A stretch of 64,000 bases of DNA from Neocallimastix lanati (nom. inval.). Taxonomy: Eukaryota > Neocallimastigomycota > Neocallimastigomycetes > Neocallimastigales > Neocallimastigaceae. The notes under the pieces are model-generated. The model had not been told where the DNA came from. It did not search any database and saw only the letters and a program-made list of their open reading frames with translations. The DNA lies in NCBI GenBank assembly GCA_016946835.1, contig JACVTC010000032.1:1080501-1144500 (forward strand). Reading direction: 5' to 3'. This document shows, in pieces, positions 35,287-46,419 of the stretch; position 1 is the stretch's first letter; every line of letters starts with the position of its first letter. A program made the position numbers and the translations under genes.

Positions 35287-38200
35287 TTATGATGTTTCCA
35301 TTAAGTCTTCATTTCTTTTAGTATATGGTTCCAATTGTGAGATATGAAATACCGGATGGAGATGTAAGTTCTCTGGAAGTTCCAAACGGTAATTCATTCT
35401 TTCCCTTTTCTCGATGATTTTAAAAGGTCCAAGATATTGAGTGGATAATTTTCTAGAGGGTTCATTCGTAAAGTAGTATCTTCTAAGCATAACCAAATCA
35501 TTTACCTTAAAGTCAGGTCCTACAGATTTTTTATTGTCAGCATATTTCTTAAAATCTTCTTTGGATTTAACTAAATGTTGACGAAGGGCATTAAAATGTG
35601 AAGACCAATGCCTTGTAAGAACAGAAGCACTATCTTTTAGCAGAATCGGTGGTGAATCAATAACACAATTTGGGTCAAATCCATAGTTAGCATGAAAAGG
35701 AGTTTGAGCTATTGATTTGTGAATGGAGTTGTTGTAGGACATTTCACATAAAGGGAGGTAGAAACACCATTCATTTTGAGCAGAAGAACAATAGCAGCGA
35801 AGATATTGTTCTATTACAGCATTAGCCCGTTCAACCTGACCATTTGATTGTTGGTGGTGAGCAGTAGCAAGTCTTGGTTTAGCACGAATAGCATCGCACA
35901 ACGAAGTCCAAAATTGAAAAGAGAATTGGGAACCATGATCAGACACAATCACTTTAGGAAAACCATGATACTTAAAGACTTGGAAAAGTAAGAGCTTAGC
36001 AGTTAAGTCGGCAGAGGGAACATCGGAGCAGGGTACTAAATGAATCATTTTAGTTAAATGATCAGAAACAACCATGATACAAGTGCAATCTTGTGAAGAA
36101 GGCAATGAAACAATAAAATCGACGCCAATAACTTCCCAGGGTTTTGTAGGAGTAGGAAGTGGTATTAGTTTACCATAAGGTTTATGACGACGGATTTTAT
36201 TTCTACAACAAACATCACAAGAAGCCACATAATTTGAAATATCTTTTTTCATATTAGGCCACCAGTAGTTCCTTCTGAGTTTTTCAAAGGTCCTATCTAC
36301 CCCCTGATGGCCACTAGTGGGTGCATCATGGAAAGACTTTAAAAGTCTAGCCCTGAGACTGGAAGGGATAATAATACGCTTCTGAAAGTGAAGTACGCCA
36401 TCGACGAAGGAAAATAAAGAACTTTTGATGTTGTTTGACTTATCCCTTATTTTTAAGAGGATAATTTTACAATAATTATCAGCTTTCTGTGCATCAATAA
36501 GACTACTAATATTGTCATTTATAGCACAACAGAAAGCATTATTGTTAATTACAGGTTGTGATTCAGATGAAGAGTCAGATTTAAAATCTGGGCGTCTTGA
36601 AAGAGCATCTGGTTTGCCACTTTTAGCGCCTGATCTGAATGCAATCCTATAGTCAAACTTTGATAAAAAGAGACTCCAACGAATTTGTCTTTGATTTAAA
36701 TGTTGGGGTTTCTTAAAATACAATAAGTTCTTGTGGTCTGTTATTACTTGAACAGGAAATTTTGCGCCTTCTAAATGATGCCTCCAAGTTTCAAACGCAG
36801 TAATTATAGCAAGAAGTTCTTTATCATATATAGTATAATTGACTTCTGCTTTATTGAGGGATCTAGAATGGAAGGCTACGGGATGCGATAAGTTATCAGT
36901 GTCACTAACCTGAGAAAGTATGCAACCGACAGCAAAGTCGCTAGCATCTGTTTCAACGATGAATTCTTTCTCTGGATTAGGAAAAATGAGCACTTCATCA
37001 GCTTTAAAAGATTCTTTCAATTTATTAAAAGCTTCATTTGCTGATTCATCCCAATTAAATGTAGTATTTTTCCTTAAAAGTCGACGAAGAGGTTCCATAT
37101 TTTTGGCAAAATTATTGATAAACTTTCTATAGAAATTACATAAGCCTAGAAAACTTTGTAATTCCTTTTGATTCTTCGGAATAGGCCAATCCAGAACAGA
37201 TTTTACCTTATCCTTATCCATAGTGAGACCATCTACAGAAACAGTGAAGCCTAAGAAAGTGGTTTTAGTAACATGGAAGTCACATTTCTCTAATTTAGCA
37301 TATAATCCATTGTTGATGAGAAGTTGAAGAACGATCCTAACATGTTTAATATGTTCTTTTTCGTTGTTAGAGTAAATAATGATGTCGTCCAGATAGACTT
37401 GCACGAAAGAACCAATGATATCACTGAAGATATCTTGTACAAAACGTTGAAAAACCGAGGGGGCATTTCGAAGTCCAAAAGGCATAACGAGATATTCGAA
37501 ATGTCCTAAAGGGGTTCTAAAAGCAGTAAGATATTCGTGACCTTCTTTAACTCTGATTAGGTTGTAAGCAGATCTAAGGTCAAGACGAGTAAATATCTTA
37601 GCTCCTTGAAAGGATTCAATCAAGTTATTTATTCTTGGAATTGGGTAGCTATTACGGATTGTGATAGCATTTAATCGGCGATAATCTACACAGAGTCTAA
37701 GGGTACCATCGCGTTTCATTACAAATAATATAGGAGCACCTGCTGGTGATTTTGACTTCCTAATGAATTTCTTTTTTAAGTTTTCCTTAATATAATCCTT
37801 TAAAGCTTTCAGTTCTTGTACAGTAAGAGAGTATATTGGACCAAAATAAAGTTGTCCACCAGGAATAAGCTCAATAGCAATATCATAGTCACGATGGGGT
37901 GGTAAGTTTTCAGCTTGTTTCTTTTCAAATACTATTTTAAGATCCGAATAGTATTTATTAATAATCTCTTCTTTTCCCTGAATGTCAGTGTTTACTTCTT
38001 CTGAATCAATCATTGCAGCACATAAATCAGAATCTGAGATATCTGTATCAAAAGCCGAATTTGGTAATACTGAATCTTCTTCTGAATTCTCCAACATTGA
38101 AGCAGTAATATTTTTATTTTGATTAAAAAACTTATTACTTTTGGAGGATGGGCAATGTGAGCCACAGTATCTACCAAGGAAGTAGATTCTATTATTTTTA

Positions 38201-39330
38201 TAATCGATGAAAGGATTGTGAACGGATAACCAATCCCTTCCAAGAATACCATTAATGCCCTGAAGAGATAGATTAGCAATGCAGAATTCAAAAGTTTCCT
38301 TATGATCCATAAATTTTAATTTAAGGGGCTTAGTAGTTTGTCTGATATTCATACTTTTCCCATTAGGAAGTTGGATGTTGATTTGGGAATTGAGTCCTAA
38401 CACAGGTAATCTATTAGAATTTGCGAAGTTTTTACAAATAAAACTTCTGGCAGAACCCGAATCAATTAATAGATTTGCCTTAATATTTCTTCCATTAATA
38501 TCAAGGTAGAAGGTAGTTGTGATTGTTGTTTTAATATTCGGGGTGTAATTTGCTGAAAGTATGTCGTTTTTAGACTTATTTTTTCTGAAATGAGAATGTT
38601 TAGAATTCTTTTCTGATTTTAATAAATCGTTTCTCTTCCTATGAAACGACATTTTTCCATTAAATTTATTTTTTTGATTGTGGCGTAGACGACTTTCCAA
38701 AAAACACTTCTTATCAATTCCAATAATAATGTTGGTAGCTTCAAAAAGAGTAGATGGCTTTTCGAGTTTATCAAACTCTTCGCGGACTTTGTCAAGTAGA
38801 CCCTTACCGATGATATCTATTAAAACTTCGTCGGGCCATCCTAAACGTCCAGCCAATCTCCGAAATTCAATAGTATATTCAGCAACATTTCCTAATTGAA
38901 GTTGTTTCAATTTCCACAACTTTTCCATGATGACATATTTTTGCTTCCTTTCATTCCCAATATCAAAGTTATCCAGTAAGAGCTTCTTAAACTTACTAAA
39001 TTCAAGGTTCTTTAGAGTACCATCAGTTAAAAGAGAAAGACCCCATTTTCTGGCGGTACCAGTAAGTTTATTAATAACAAAAGAACTTTTTAGTTCATCC
39101 TTTTGAAAAGAATTTGGATGCTCCTTAAAGAAATCTTCACTTTGAATTAAAATTTCTAAGATATTTAGTTTATTGCTTTCATTTTCCTTTTGGAGGACAC
39201 CATTAGGAAAAAAGAAAGCAGGAATGAAGTCAGCAATTGCAATAATAAGTTTGGATGCATTTTCATCATGGAGATAGGAATTATTAACTTCACTTGAGGA
39301 AATTGCTTGTTTATTACTATTGAAATCCAT
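35287..39330 (-). CDS. Family G Ty3/gypsy gag-pol polyprotein, intact
   Basis: One ORF of 1,347 codons carries all functions for reverse transcription and integration. Gag occupies roughly residues 80-215; it has no CCHC zinc knuckle, only a basic Lys/Asn/His stretch at 215-255. Protease motif LLIDSGSAR is near 290, reverse transcriptase LVMPFG and YLDDIIIYS near 610-650, RNase H VETDASDFAVG near 793 (catalytic DKELLAI follows), integrase HHCC near 1005-1040 and DDE motifs SDHGSQF near 1130 and NGQVERANAVIEQ near 1168. It ends with HPVFHISQLEPYT and a short tail; unlike D and F it has no chromodomain. No internal stop is present, so the protein is probably producible; transcription depends on the full 5' LTR. 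Confidence 0.93.
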   Translation of the reverse strand: MDFNSNKQAISSSEVNNSYLHDENASKLIIAIADFIPAFFFPNGVLQKENESNKLNILEILIQSEDFFKEHPNSFQKDELKSSFVINKLTGTARKWGLSLLTDGTLKNLEFSKFKKLLLDNFDIGNERKQKYVIMEKLWKLKQLQLGNVAEYTIEFRRLAGRLGWPDEVLIDIIGKGLLDKVREEFDKLEKPSTLFEATNIIIGIDKKCFLESRLRHNQKNKFNGKMSFHRKRNDLLKSEKNSKHSHFRKNKSKNDILSANYTPNIKTTITTTFYLDINGRNIKANLLIDSGSARSFICKNFANSNRLPVLGLNSQINIQLPNGKSMNIRQTTKPLKLKFMDHKETFEFCIANLSLQGINGILGRDWLSVHNPFIDYKNNRIYFLGRYCGSHCPSSKSNKFFNQNKNITASMLENSEEDSVLPNSAFDTDISDSDLCAAMIDSEEVNTDIQGKEEIINKYYSDLKIVFEKKQAENLPPHRDYDIAIELIPGGQLYFGPIYSLTVQELKALKDYIKENLKKKFIRKSKSPAGAPILFVMKRDGTLRLCVDYRRLNAITIRNSYPIPRINNLIESFQGAKIFTRLDLRSAYNLIRVKEGHEYLTAFRTPLGHFEYLVMPFGLRNAPSVFQRFVQDIFSDIIGSFVQVYLDDIIIYSNNEKEHIKHVRIVLQLLINNGLYAKLEKCDFHVTKTTFLGFTVSVDGLTMDKDKVKSVLDWPIPKNQKELQSFLGLCNFYRKFINNFAKNMEPLRRLLRKNTTFNWDESANEAFNKLKESFKADEVLIFPNPEKEFIVETDASDFAVGCILSQVSDTDNLSHPVAFHSRSLNKAEVNYTIYDKELLAIITAFETWRHHLEGAKFPVQVITDHKNLLYFKKPQHLNQRQIRWSLFLSKFDYRIAFRSGAKSGKPDALSRRPDFKSDSSSESQPVINNNAFCCAINDNISSLIDAQKADNYCKIILLKIRDKSNNIKSSLFSFVDGVLHFQKRIIIPSSLRARLLKSFHDAPTSGHQGVDRTFEKLRRNYWWPNMKKDISNYVASCDVCCRNKIRRHKPYGKLIPLPTPTKPWEVIGVDFIVSLPSSQDCTCIMVVSDHLTKMIHLVPCSDVPSADLTAKLLLFQVFKYHGFPKVIVSDHGSQFSFQFWTSLCDAIRAKPRLATAHHQQSNGQVERANAVIEQYLRCYCSSAQNEWCFYLPLCEMSYNNSIHKSIAQTPFHANYGFDPNCVIDSPPILLKDSASVLTRHWSSHFNALRQHLVKSKEDFKKYADNKKSVGPDFKVNDLVMLRRYYFTNEPSRKLSTQYLGPFKIIEKRERMNYRLELPENLHLHPVFHISQLEPYTKRNEDLMETS

Positions 39331-40149
39331 TTTTGTGCCTTTAGTATAAATTAAAATAGGATAGAGTTAACAAAATGGACATTCTTATTACACAAAATTA
39401 AGAATTATAATAAGGATTTTGATTAATAAATATTTTATAGAATACACTTTAATTTCTTCCTTCCCGTGTTACCGTTCATTTGGTTTATCAACCAAAGGGC
39501 TGAGGTGTAGGTCTAATGTTACAGCCTACCAGTAACGGTCAACTACGTACTTGGAAATTAAATTAAAATGATTAACAAAATATTATTATAAACTTATCCT
39601 TTATTATAAACTTCTGCATAAATACAATATTTAGTATTATTTTAATTAAAATTCAATATCACTTTCTTATGCCTTACAACATTCAAAAACCGGCAAAAGT
39701 GATCCATTAAAACATAAAAAAAATATTTTATGTTTTCCATAGCAGTTTTATATAATCATGCATAAAAAAACATAACTGCTATAACCAATTTTGTTTGGGA
39801 TAAACAAACTGTTAAAACCCATTATTAAAATTAAAACTATATAATTTTACTTCAATACATAATATTGAAGAACCTCGAGGCCTTCGGTGACCAAGAGTTC
39901 CTTATTCGCTAGAGCTACATTCGGATAACCTATACTTTCACGTGAAATACTGCATTTCCGTACAGTACAAACCGCTACGGTATAGGAAAAGGAGACCTTT
40001 CCTTTATTACTACCTAAAAATGTACTCACCATCCCCAATTAGATGGCTAACTCTATATATGAAGGTATTATTACCTTCTCAGTTTGTTATTTTTTTTTTT
40101 TTATTTTTTAAAATTTTTATTTATTTCTTTATTTATTTATTATTATTAT

Positions 40150-40202
<53 letters not shown>

Positions 40203-40603
40203 ATTTTCAATTATTATTTCTATTATTAATTATATTATCTAAAATTATTATTATTATTCTATACTATTAATTCTAAATTATTAAAATAATACTAATCTAT
40301 TATATATTTATTCTAAAATTATTTTAATTAAATTATTATAATCTAAAACTATTCTAGAATATTAATTTATTATTCTATTATTAACTATAAAAAAAAAATT
40401 TTTTTTTTTTTTTTTTTTTTTTCAATCAAAATTGCTAATAAAAAAATTTTTTTTTTTGCGCCACTCTAGCTATATATTATTATTGTATTCTAATATATAT
40501 AATTTCAATAGGCTAATTCACTAATAAAATTTCCAATGTTACACTATTCTAAAAATTTTTCACATTTTATCTAACCCTAAGCTAATCTAAGAAGAGTTAT
40601 TAT
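39331..40603 (-). other. Family G structured 5' leader
   Basis: This is non-coding leader. In RNA order it has a run of about 47 U complements (T run 40152-40198 on the plus strand), a hairpin with loop UCACCGAAGG (39881-39890), the GCCGG...GGCAUAAG hairpin with stem ATCACTTT/AAAGTGAT (39658-39703), and a compact fold at 39471-39539 with stems ACCGTT/AACGGT, TTTGGTT/AACCAAA and GTAGG/CCTAC. The first two are shared with family A leaders. Confidence 0.65.
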
Positions 40604-41481
40604 TGTAATAATTCTATTAAGAACTAACTCAAAATAGAATTATTAACTACAACTTAACGACTAATTCATTAAGTTGAGAAAATAAAATAAAATAAATTTT
40701 TTTACCTTTAGAGTAGAGTTTATTATATAAAATTAATTATAATAATAACACAAAAAGTAAGAGAAGAATTGTTTGTATAAATTGATTTTAAAAATATGTT
40801 TTTGAATAAAATATTTTTATTAATTTATTAAAGTTAAAAATATAAAATTGTTACTATTATAACTATGTTTTTTATAATAATAACTCTTGATTTCTCAAAG
40901 AGAACTCAAGAGCCTTATTTATATTTTTTTATTAAAATAAGATTAAATAAGAAAGGGTTTTCTAATCTTAACAAATCTCTTATCTAGGAAAAGATTAGAT
41001 AGAAAAACCTAGATAAGTTTTCGATCGATATTCTATCCATATCGATCATCGCATTAATTAAGTAAAACCGATTACTTCTAAAAAGTAATTGGAAAAAATC
41101 TTAATTAACCGATTTTCCAATCTAATGATCGAAAATAAAAAAATAAAATAATAAAAGATATTTCGATCATATAATTTATCCTTATATTAAAAATATAAAA
41201 TTAAATAGTTAATAAAATACAGAATACATTATAAAATACAAAATACATTATAAAATACAGAATAGAATACAATACAAAATACATTAGTTACAGTAGAGAA
41301 TTTAACATATTGTAAATATATTATTTAAAATTAATTAAATAAATTTTGTTAAATTAATGAATATTTAAAATTAAATTAAATAATTTAATAAATATTATAT
41401 GTAATTAAATAAAGTTATAGTTATAATAACTTAACTAAGAAAATATAATTATTTGCTAACAAATAATTATAGATTCTTACA
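40604..41481 (-). repeat. Family G 5' LTR, full length
   Basis: It is 878 bp with TGTAA...TTACA ends on the plus strand. Related copies are at 3370-4348, 6769-7637 and 34182-35044, plus the deleted 3' LTR. Confidence 0.95.
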
Positions 41482-42175
41482 TTTTGGTAAAGAACGAACA
41501 TATAATGGATTATTAATTAGAATTTCAACTTACTTTGTTGAAATTACAACTGAATTAAATTTCAATTTCAATTAATTTCAATTAAAATTATTAAAAACAA
41601 AATAATTAATAAAAATTTATAATTCATTAATTATTCTTTAAATTTTATTTATTTTATAATATTATAAGTTATTTGATCATCTTAGGACCAGCTTAGGCCT
41701 ACTGATTCTAATGATATCATATTAAACTTAAATATTATTAATAAATAAAATATTTATTAACATGAATCATTTGGTCATGTCATCCTTGATTCATAAATTA
41801 ATGTTTATGTATTAATTTATGTTATATTGATTTAATTAATTATTAATTATTAATTACTATATTAAATATTTAAATTTAATATTATATTATATATATTAGC
41901 TAATATATTAGATTAAAAAATATAATTTATTTATATTAAACATATTCTTATACTAAATATTATTATTATCAACTTTATATTATTATTATCAACTTTATAT
42001 TATTATTATCAATATTCTCAAACCTACAAAGTATAAAAAGAAAATTCAAATTTATCTTTTTGTTCTTTGTAAGGTTATAGTTAACCTATTATAATATAAC
42101 TATATATTTTTATTAATAAATAAAAATTTTTATCATATCAAACCAATTATAAAGTTAAATTTGTTAATTTAACAC
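41482..42175. other. AT-rich stretch between elements G and A, no gene
   Basis: The first bases (TTTTGGTAAAGAAC) continue the H-type LTR junction that G interrupted, so this may be leader of a lost copia element I. TATCAACTTTATATTATTAT is repeated at 41967-42012. TGTTGAAATT at 41536 and AATTTAACA ending at 42174 could be LTR ends, but no TSD matches. Confidence 0.4.
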
Positions 42176-45100
42176 TTAATTAAAACTAATAATAGGTTTT
42201 GGAGTTGAGATATTTCTTTCTGTAAATTCATTTTCATAGGCTGGCTCAAGAAGTGAAACGTGGAAAACTGGAAAGACCCTAAAAGAGTTTGGTAATTTTA
42301 ATTTATAACTTACATCTGAAATTTTCTTTAAAATAGTAAATGGACCAGATTTCTTAGGAGCAAGTTTACCTTTTTTATTATTTATTAAATCATTCCTTAA
42401 CAGCCAAACTTTTGAGCCAACTTTAAACTCAGGCGGAGACATATGTTTATCATCATAATATTTTTTTTGAAAATTAACTGCACTTTGAAGATTTTCTTTA
42501 AGTACATTTCTTAATTCTTTTAGGTCTTTAGCAATAATTTCAGCACGAGGGACAATAGAAACATCTGGAGTAGAAGGATCAAATTTAGGATTGAACCCAT
42601 AATTAAGAAAGAAAGGAGTAGCATTTGCAGATTCTTGTATTGTGTTATTGTAAGCAAATTCTGCAAGAGATAAATATTCCATCCAATTATTTTGTTGATA
42701 ATTAACATAACATCTTAAGTATTGTTCAAGTATTGCGTTTACCCTCTCTGTTTGACCATTAGTTTGCTGATGATGAGCAGATGATAAACAAAGATCAACA
42801 TGAAGTAAATTAAATAATCTATTCCAAAATTTAGAAGTAAACTGAGTACCTCTATCCGACACAATATCCTTTGGCAGACCATGAAGTTTGAAAATAGAAT
42901 TAAGAAATTGTTCAGCACAATCCTCAGCAGAGGGAACTGATTTAAAGGTAACAAAATGAGCCATCTTCGTAAAGCGATCAACTACGACAAGAATACAAGA
43001 CATACCATTGGAAGAGGGAAGATCTGTTATAAAATCCATTGAAATTGATTCCCAAGGATTATTGCCAATGGGTAAAGATTTAAGTAAACCGTAAGGTTTA
43101 TGACGAGTAGCTTTTGAAGCGCAGCACACATTACAAGTACGAATATATTTTTTAATATCCTTATGCATACCAGGCCACCAATAATTTCTAGAAACTAAGT
43201 CAGAGGTTTTATTTATGCCAAAGTGGCCAGCAGTAGGAGAATCACGACAAGAACAAAGAATTTTAAATCTAAGGCATTCAGGAATATAAATAAGATTGTC
43301 ATATAAAAGAATACCATTGGAGAACGAAAGGAGATCAACCGAAGCAATGGGTTTCTCATTAGCAGAAGGCTTTTCAAAATATATCTTAACATTATTAAAG
43401 AAAGGATCCTTGGAGTAACACTTTTTAATTTCATCTTGTAGATTTGATTCAATAGAGATACTTGAAGTAAAACAAAAATTTTCCGGTTTAAGTACTTGGT
43501 AAGGTTTAGCAGGTTCATGATTATCATAATCAGGACGGCGAGATAAAGCATCAGGCTTACCACCGCGAGAACCTGGACGATACTCAATTTGAAAGTCAAA
43601 TCGAGTAAAGAACATTGACCATCTAATTAAACGTTGTGAAAGCTGTTCTGGTTTCTTAAAGTAGAGTAGATTTCTATGATCAGTAAGAACTTTAATAGTA
43701 TTCTTAGCACCTTCTAAATAGTACCTCCAAGTTTCAAAAGCAGTCTTAATAGCAAGTAACTCTTTATCATAAATTGGATAATTGCATTCAGCAGAGGTAA
43801 AAGCTCTAGAATAGAAAGCAATTGGATGAAGCTTATTATCTTTAGAGCTAACTTGGGATAAAATACATCCAAGCGCAAAATTACTTGCATCCGTTTCAAC
43901 AAAAAATTGAGAATTAGGATCAGCAGGAATAAGGATGGGAGCAGAAGTAAAAGAACGTTTAAGAAGTTCAAAGGAGTCATTAGCATCTTTTGACCAAACA
44001 AAAGGAACATTTTTTCTTGTAAGTTTATTAAGAGGATAAGCAATTTTAGCAAAATTTTTTATAAAGCGTCTGTAGAAATTGGCTAGGCCAAGAAACGATT
44101 GAACTTCTTTAACTGTAGTTGGAGCAGGCCAATCTAAAATAGCTGAGACTTTCTTAATATCCATCTTAAGACCATCTGAAGATACATAATATCCTAAAAA
44201 TTTAACTTCGAACTTATCAAACTCACATTTTTCAAGGTTAACATGTAAATGAAATTTCCTAAGTTGTAATAGTACTTTTTTATCGTGTAAATGATGTTCA
44301 GAAAGATCATCAGAAAAAATGATAATATCATCAATATAGGCATAACAAAATTTACCTAAATAGTCACTTAATGCAGTATCAATCAATCTTTGAAAACAGG
44401 CAGGTGCATTCTTGAAACCGAAAGGCATAACTCTAAATTCAAAGTGTCCTAAGCTACATACAAAAGCTGTTTTGTATTCATTTCCAGACCTGATACGAAT
44501 TTGGAAGTAAGCAGATTTTAAATCAAGCTTTGAGTAATACTTATGACCAGGAGCTTTATTAAAAATAATAGTTGTTAAAGGCATAGGATAACTATCTCTA
44601 ATGGTGATTTCATTAAGTTTCCTAAGATCAATACACATACGTAACTCACCATTATCTTTTGGAGCAAATAAAATTGGATGACCAGCTTCTGATTTTGACC
44701 TAACAATAAAACCGTATTTTAAATAGTCTTTAATAATTTTTTCTAAAGCTATTTCTTCGGGAATTGTAAGGGGATAAATTGCACTATAATATAACTTAGT
44801 ATTAGGTTTAAGGTCAATAGCACAATCAAAACTAGAATGAGGAGGTAAGATTTTAGCTTCTTCTTCACTAAATACATCAGAGAATTCTAGATAAATGGCG
44901 GGAAGTGTTTTATTTGGAGTATCCATGTTTGGGGAAGAGGCAATTGAATTCTTCAACACTGAAGGAGAAATAGAAGAATTATCAAACAAAGAATTATTAG
45001 GGGTGCATGAACTGGAATAGGCTGGTTTCGAAGAGATAGAGTCGGAAGTATTCGAAGTAAGAGAAAGTGAAGTAGAGTTAACCGAGGTTGAAGGTACTGA

Positions 45101-46303
45101 TTCAACAAAGGAAGAATCTGACGCATTGTTATTACTATTGCAAAAGCTTAAAATATTATTGTTGAAATCAATTGATGATTTATTTTCTTTAAGAAATCCA
45201 GAACCAATTAAGCACTTAAATTTGTCGTTCAAATCAATAACAAAAAATTCTGTTAAGACCTGAAGGTTACTAACTTTAAATAACATTGGTATAGTTTTAC
45301 CAACAACGTCTTTGCCACCACCAATACCAGTAATGTTATCAGCTTCTAAATTATCATGTACAAGCTTAAAATTATTAATTTTAGCAAAATTACTATCCAT
45401 AAGATTCAAGTCGGAGCCGGAATCTATAAGAGCCTTAGCTTTAATCCATTTATTTTTGTAGTTAAAGGAACACTTAATAATACAATCTTTATTAAATTTC
45501 TTAGAAGAATTAGATCTAGCCATATGGGAGGAGCCAGGTTTATTTGCTCGCTTTGGACAATTTATTAACTTATGGCCTGATTGTCCACAATATAGACAAA
45601 GCCCTTCTTTAATTCTTCTTGCTCTTTCCTCAGGAGATAAATGAGAGTAATTTGAATCATTATTTGATTTGAAAAAAGAATTAGAATTGGCGTTTCTATT
45701 ATTACTAGAGTTAAATCTAAAATACTTCCTATTATTACGAGAATTATTATTATTATTACTGTTATTTCTAGAATTGTAATTGTTGATCGTTGCAAATCGA
45801 GTCATTTGATGATCTATACGATTGGTAATTCGCATTAGTTCACTTAATTTGGCAGGAGGAGGGAACAAACTAATTACTCTTTCTTGAAGTCTTGGTAGCA
45901 ATCCTTCAATATAAGCATCCATTAAGGCAAATTCATTCCAGTCCGTTTTTTCCGAAAGCCTACGGAATTCATTATTGTAATCAGTGACTTTATCATATGC
46001 TTTTTGCTTAATATGCATAAGAGCTTGATTACAATTAAAAACTGCATCTACGTCACTGAATCTATCCTTCATAAGTTCAATGAAAGCCCTAAAATCGTCA
46101 AGGACTGGGTTATTTTCATTCATCAAGTCTGCAGCCCAATCCATAGCTTCATCTCTTAACAAAGTGATGGTATAAGCTACTTTTAACGGATCATTGGTGA
46201 AATATTCAGGACGAAGTGCAATGGCTAACCCAACATAAGCTAAAAATCCCTTGAGCTTAGCTGAATCGCCATTAAAATGAAAATCGTTTGATGAAGAAGA
46301 CAT
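42176..46303 (-). CDS. Family A Ty3/gypsy gag-pol polyprotein, intact ORF
   Basis: A single 1,375-codon ORF starts at ATG 46301-46303. Gag covers about residues 10-170, followed by an Asn-rich linker, zinc knuckle CLYCGQSGHKLINC (236-249), protease ALIDSGSDL (291-299), a Ser-rich spacer (about 390-470), reverse transcriptase with FKNAPACFQRL and YIDDIIIFSDD (about 655), RNase H FVETDASNFALG (about 798), integrase HHCC (NYWWPGMHKDI, CNVCCASK) and DDE motifs (SDRGTQF about 1147; NGQTERVNAILEQ about 1185), then HPVFHVSLLEP-like FPVFHVSLLEP. It ends shortly after that, with no chromodomain. The 5' leader and LTR lie to the right, but no family A LTR follows the stop, so the element lacks a 3' LTR here and is probably immobile as it stands. 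Confidence 0.92.
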   Translation of the reverse strand: MSSSSNDFHFNGDSAKLKGFLAYVGLAIALRPEYFTNDPLKVAYTITLLRDEAMDWAADLMNENNPVLDDFRAFIELMKDRFSDVDAVFNCNQALMHIKQKAYDKVTDYNNEFRRLSEKTDWNEFALMDAYIEGLLPRLQERVISLFPPPAKLSELMRITNRIDHQMTRFATINNYNSRNNSNNNNNSRNNRKYFRFNSSNNRNANSNSFFKSNNDSNYSHLSPEERARRIKEGLCLYCGQSGHKLINCPKRANKPGSSHMARSNSSKKFNKDCIIKCSFNYKNKWIKAKALIDSGSDLNLMDSNFAKINNFKLVHDNLEADNITGIGGGKDVVGKTIPMLFKVSNLQVLTEFFVIDLNDKFKCLIGSGFLKENKSSIDFNNNILSFCNSNNNASDSSFVESVPSTSVNSTSLSLTSNTSDSISSKPAYSSSCTPNNSLFDNSSISPSVLKNSIASSPNMDTPNKTLPAIYLEFSDVFSEEEAKILPPHSSFDCAIDLKPNTKLYYSAIYPLTIPEEIALEKIIKDYLKYGFIVRSKSEAGHPILFAPKDNGELRMCIDLRKLNEITIRDSYPMPLTTIIFNKAPGHKYYSKLDLKSAYFQIRIRSGNEYKTAFVCSLGHFEFRVMPFGFKNAPACFQRLIDTALSDYLGKFCYAYIDDIIIFSDDLSEHHLHDKKVLLQLRKFHLHVNLEKCEFDKFEVKFLGYYVSSDGLKMDIKKVSAILDWPAPTTVKEVQSFLGLANFYRRFIKNFAKIAYPLNKLTRKNVPFVWSKDANDSFELLKRSFTSAPILIPADPNSQFFVETDASNFALGCILSQVSSKDNKLHPIAFYSRAFTSAECNYPIYDKELLAIKTAFETWRYYLEGAKNTIKVLTDHRNLLYFKKPEQLSQRLIRWSMFFTRFDFQIEYRPGSRGGKPDALSRRPDYDNHEPAKPYQVLKPENFCFTSSISIESNLQDEIKKCYSKDPFFNNVKIYFEKPSANEKPIASVDLLSFSNGILLYDNLIYIPECLRFKILCSCRDSPTAGHFGINKTSDLVSRNYWWPGMHKDIKKYIRTCNVCCASKATRHKPYGLLKSLPIGNNPWESISMDFITDLPSSNGMSCILVVVDRFTKMAHFVTFKSVPSAEDCAEQFLNSIFKLHGLPKDIVSDRGTQFTSKFWNRLFNLLHVDLCLSSAHHQQTNGQTERVNAILEQYLRCYVNYQQNNWMEYLSLAEFAYNNTIQESANATPFFLNYGFNPKFDPSTPDVSIVPRAEIIAKDLKELRNVLKENLQSAVNFQKKYYDDKHMSPPEFKVGSKVWLLRNDLINNKKGKLAPKKSGPFTILKKISDVSYKLKLPNSFRVFPVFHVSLLEPAYENEFTERNISTPKPIISFN

Positions 46304-46385
46304 TGAAAGAATTATTAAATTATAAACAAGTTTAAGAATTACAATAGGAAGATTTATTTAATATTATTACTATTATTATTATTAT

Positions 46386-46419
<34 letters not shown>

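Larger units (their letters stand above)
35051..41481 (-). mobile_element. Complete Ty3/gypsy element G with open pol
   Basis: TSD TTTTG lies at 35046-35050 and 41482-41486. The 5' LTR is 40604-41481, followed leftward by a 1.27-kb leader, a single 1,347-codon gag-pol ORF and a shortened 3' LTR (35051-35274). The intact ORF suggests a recent arrival, but the 3' LTR has lost about 650 bp. Confidence 0.93.

Noticed and set aside
39471..39539. Hammerhead or HDV-like ribozyme in gypsy leaders.
   Set aside because: I found no CUGANGA...GAAA hammerhead core and no HDV double-pseudoknot layout; kept only as a structured RNA of unknown role.
41536..42174. Solo LTR with TGTTGAAATT...AATTTAACA ends.
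   Set aside because: No TSD and no second copy in the window; low-complexity AT sequence gives such ends by chance.
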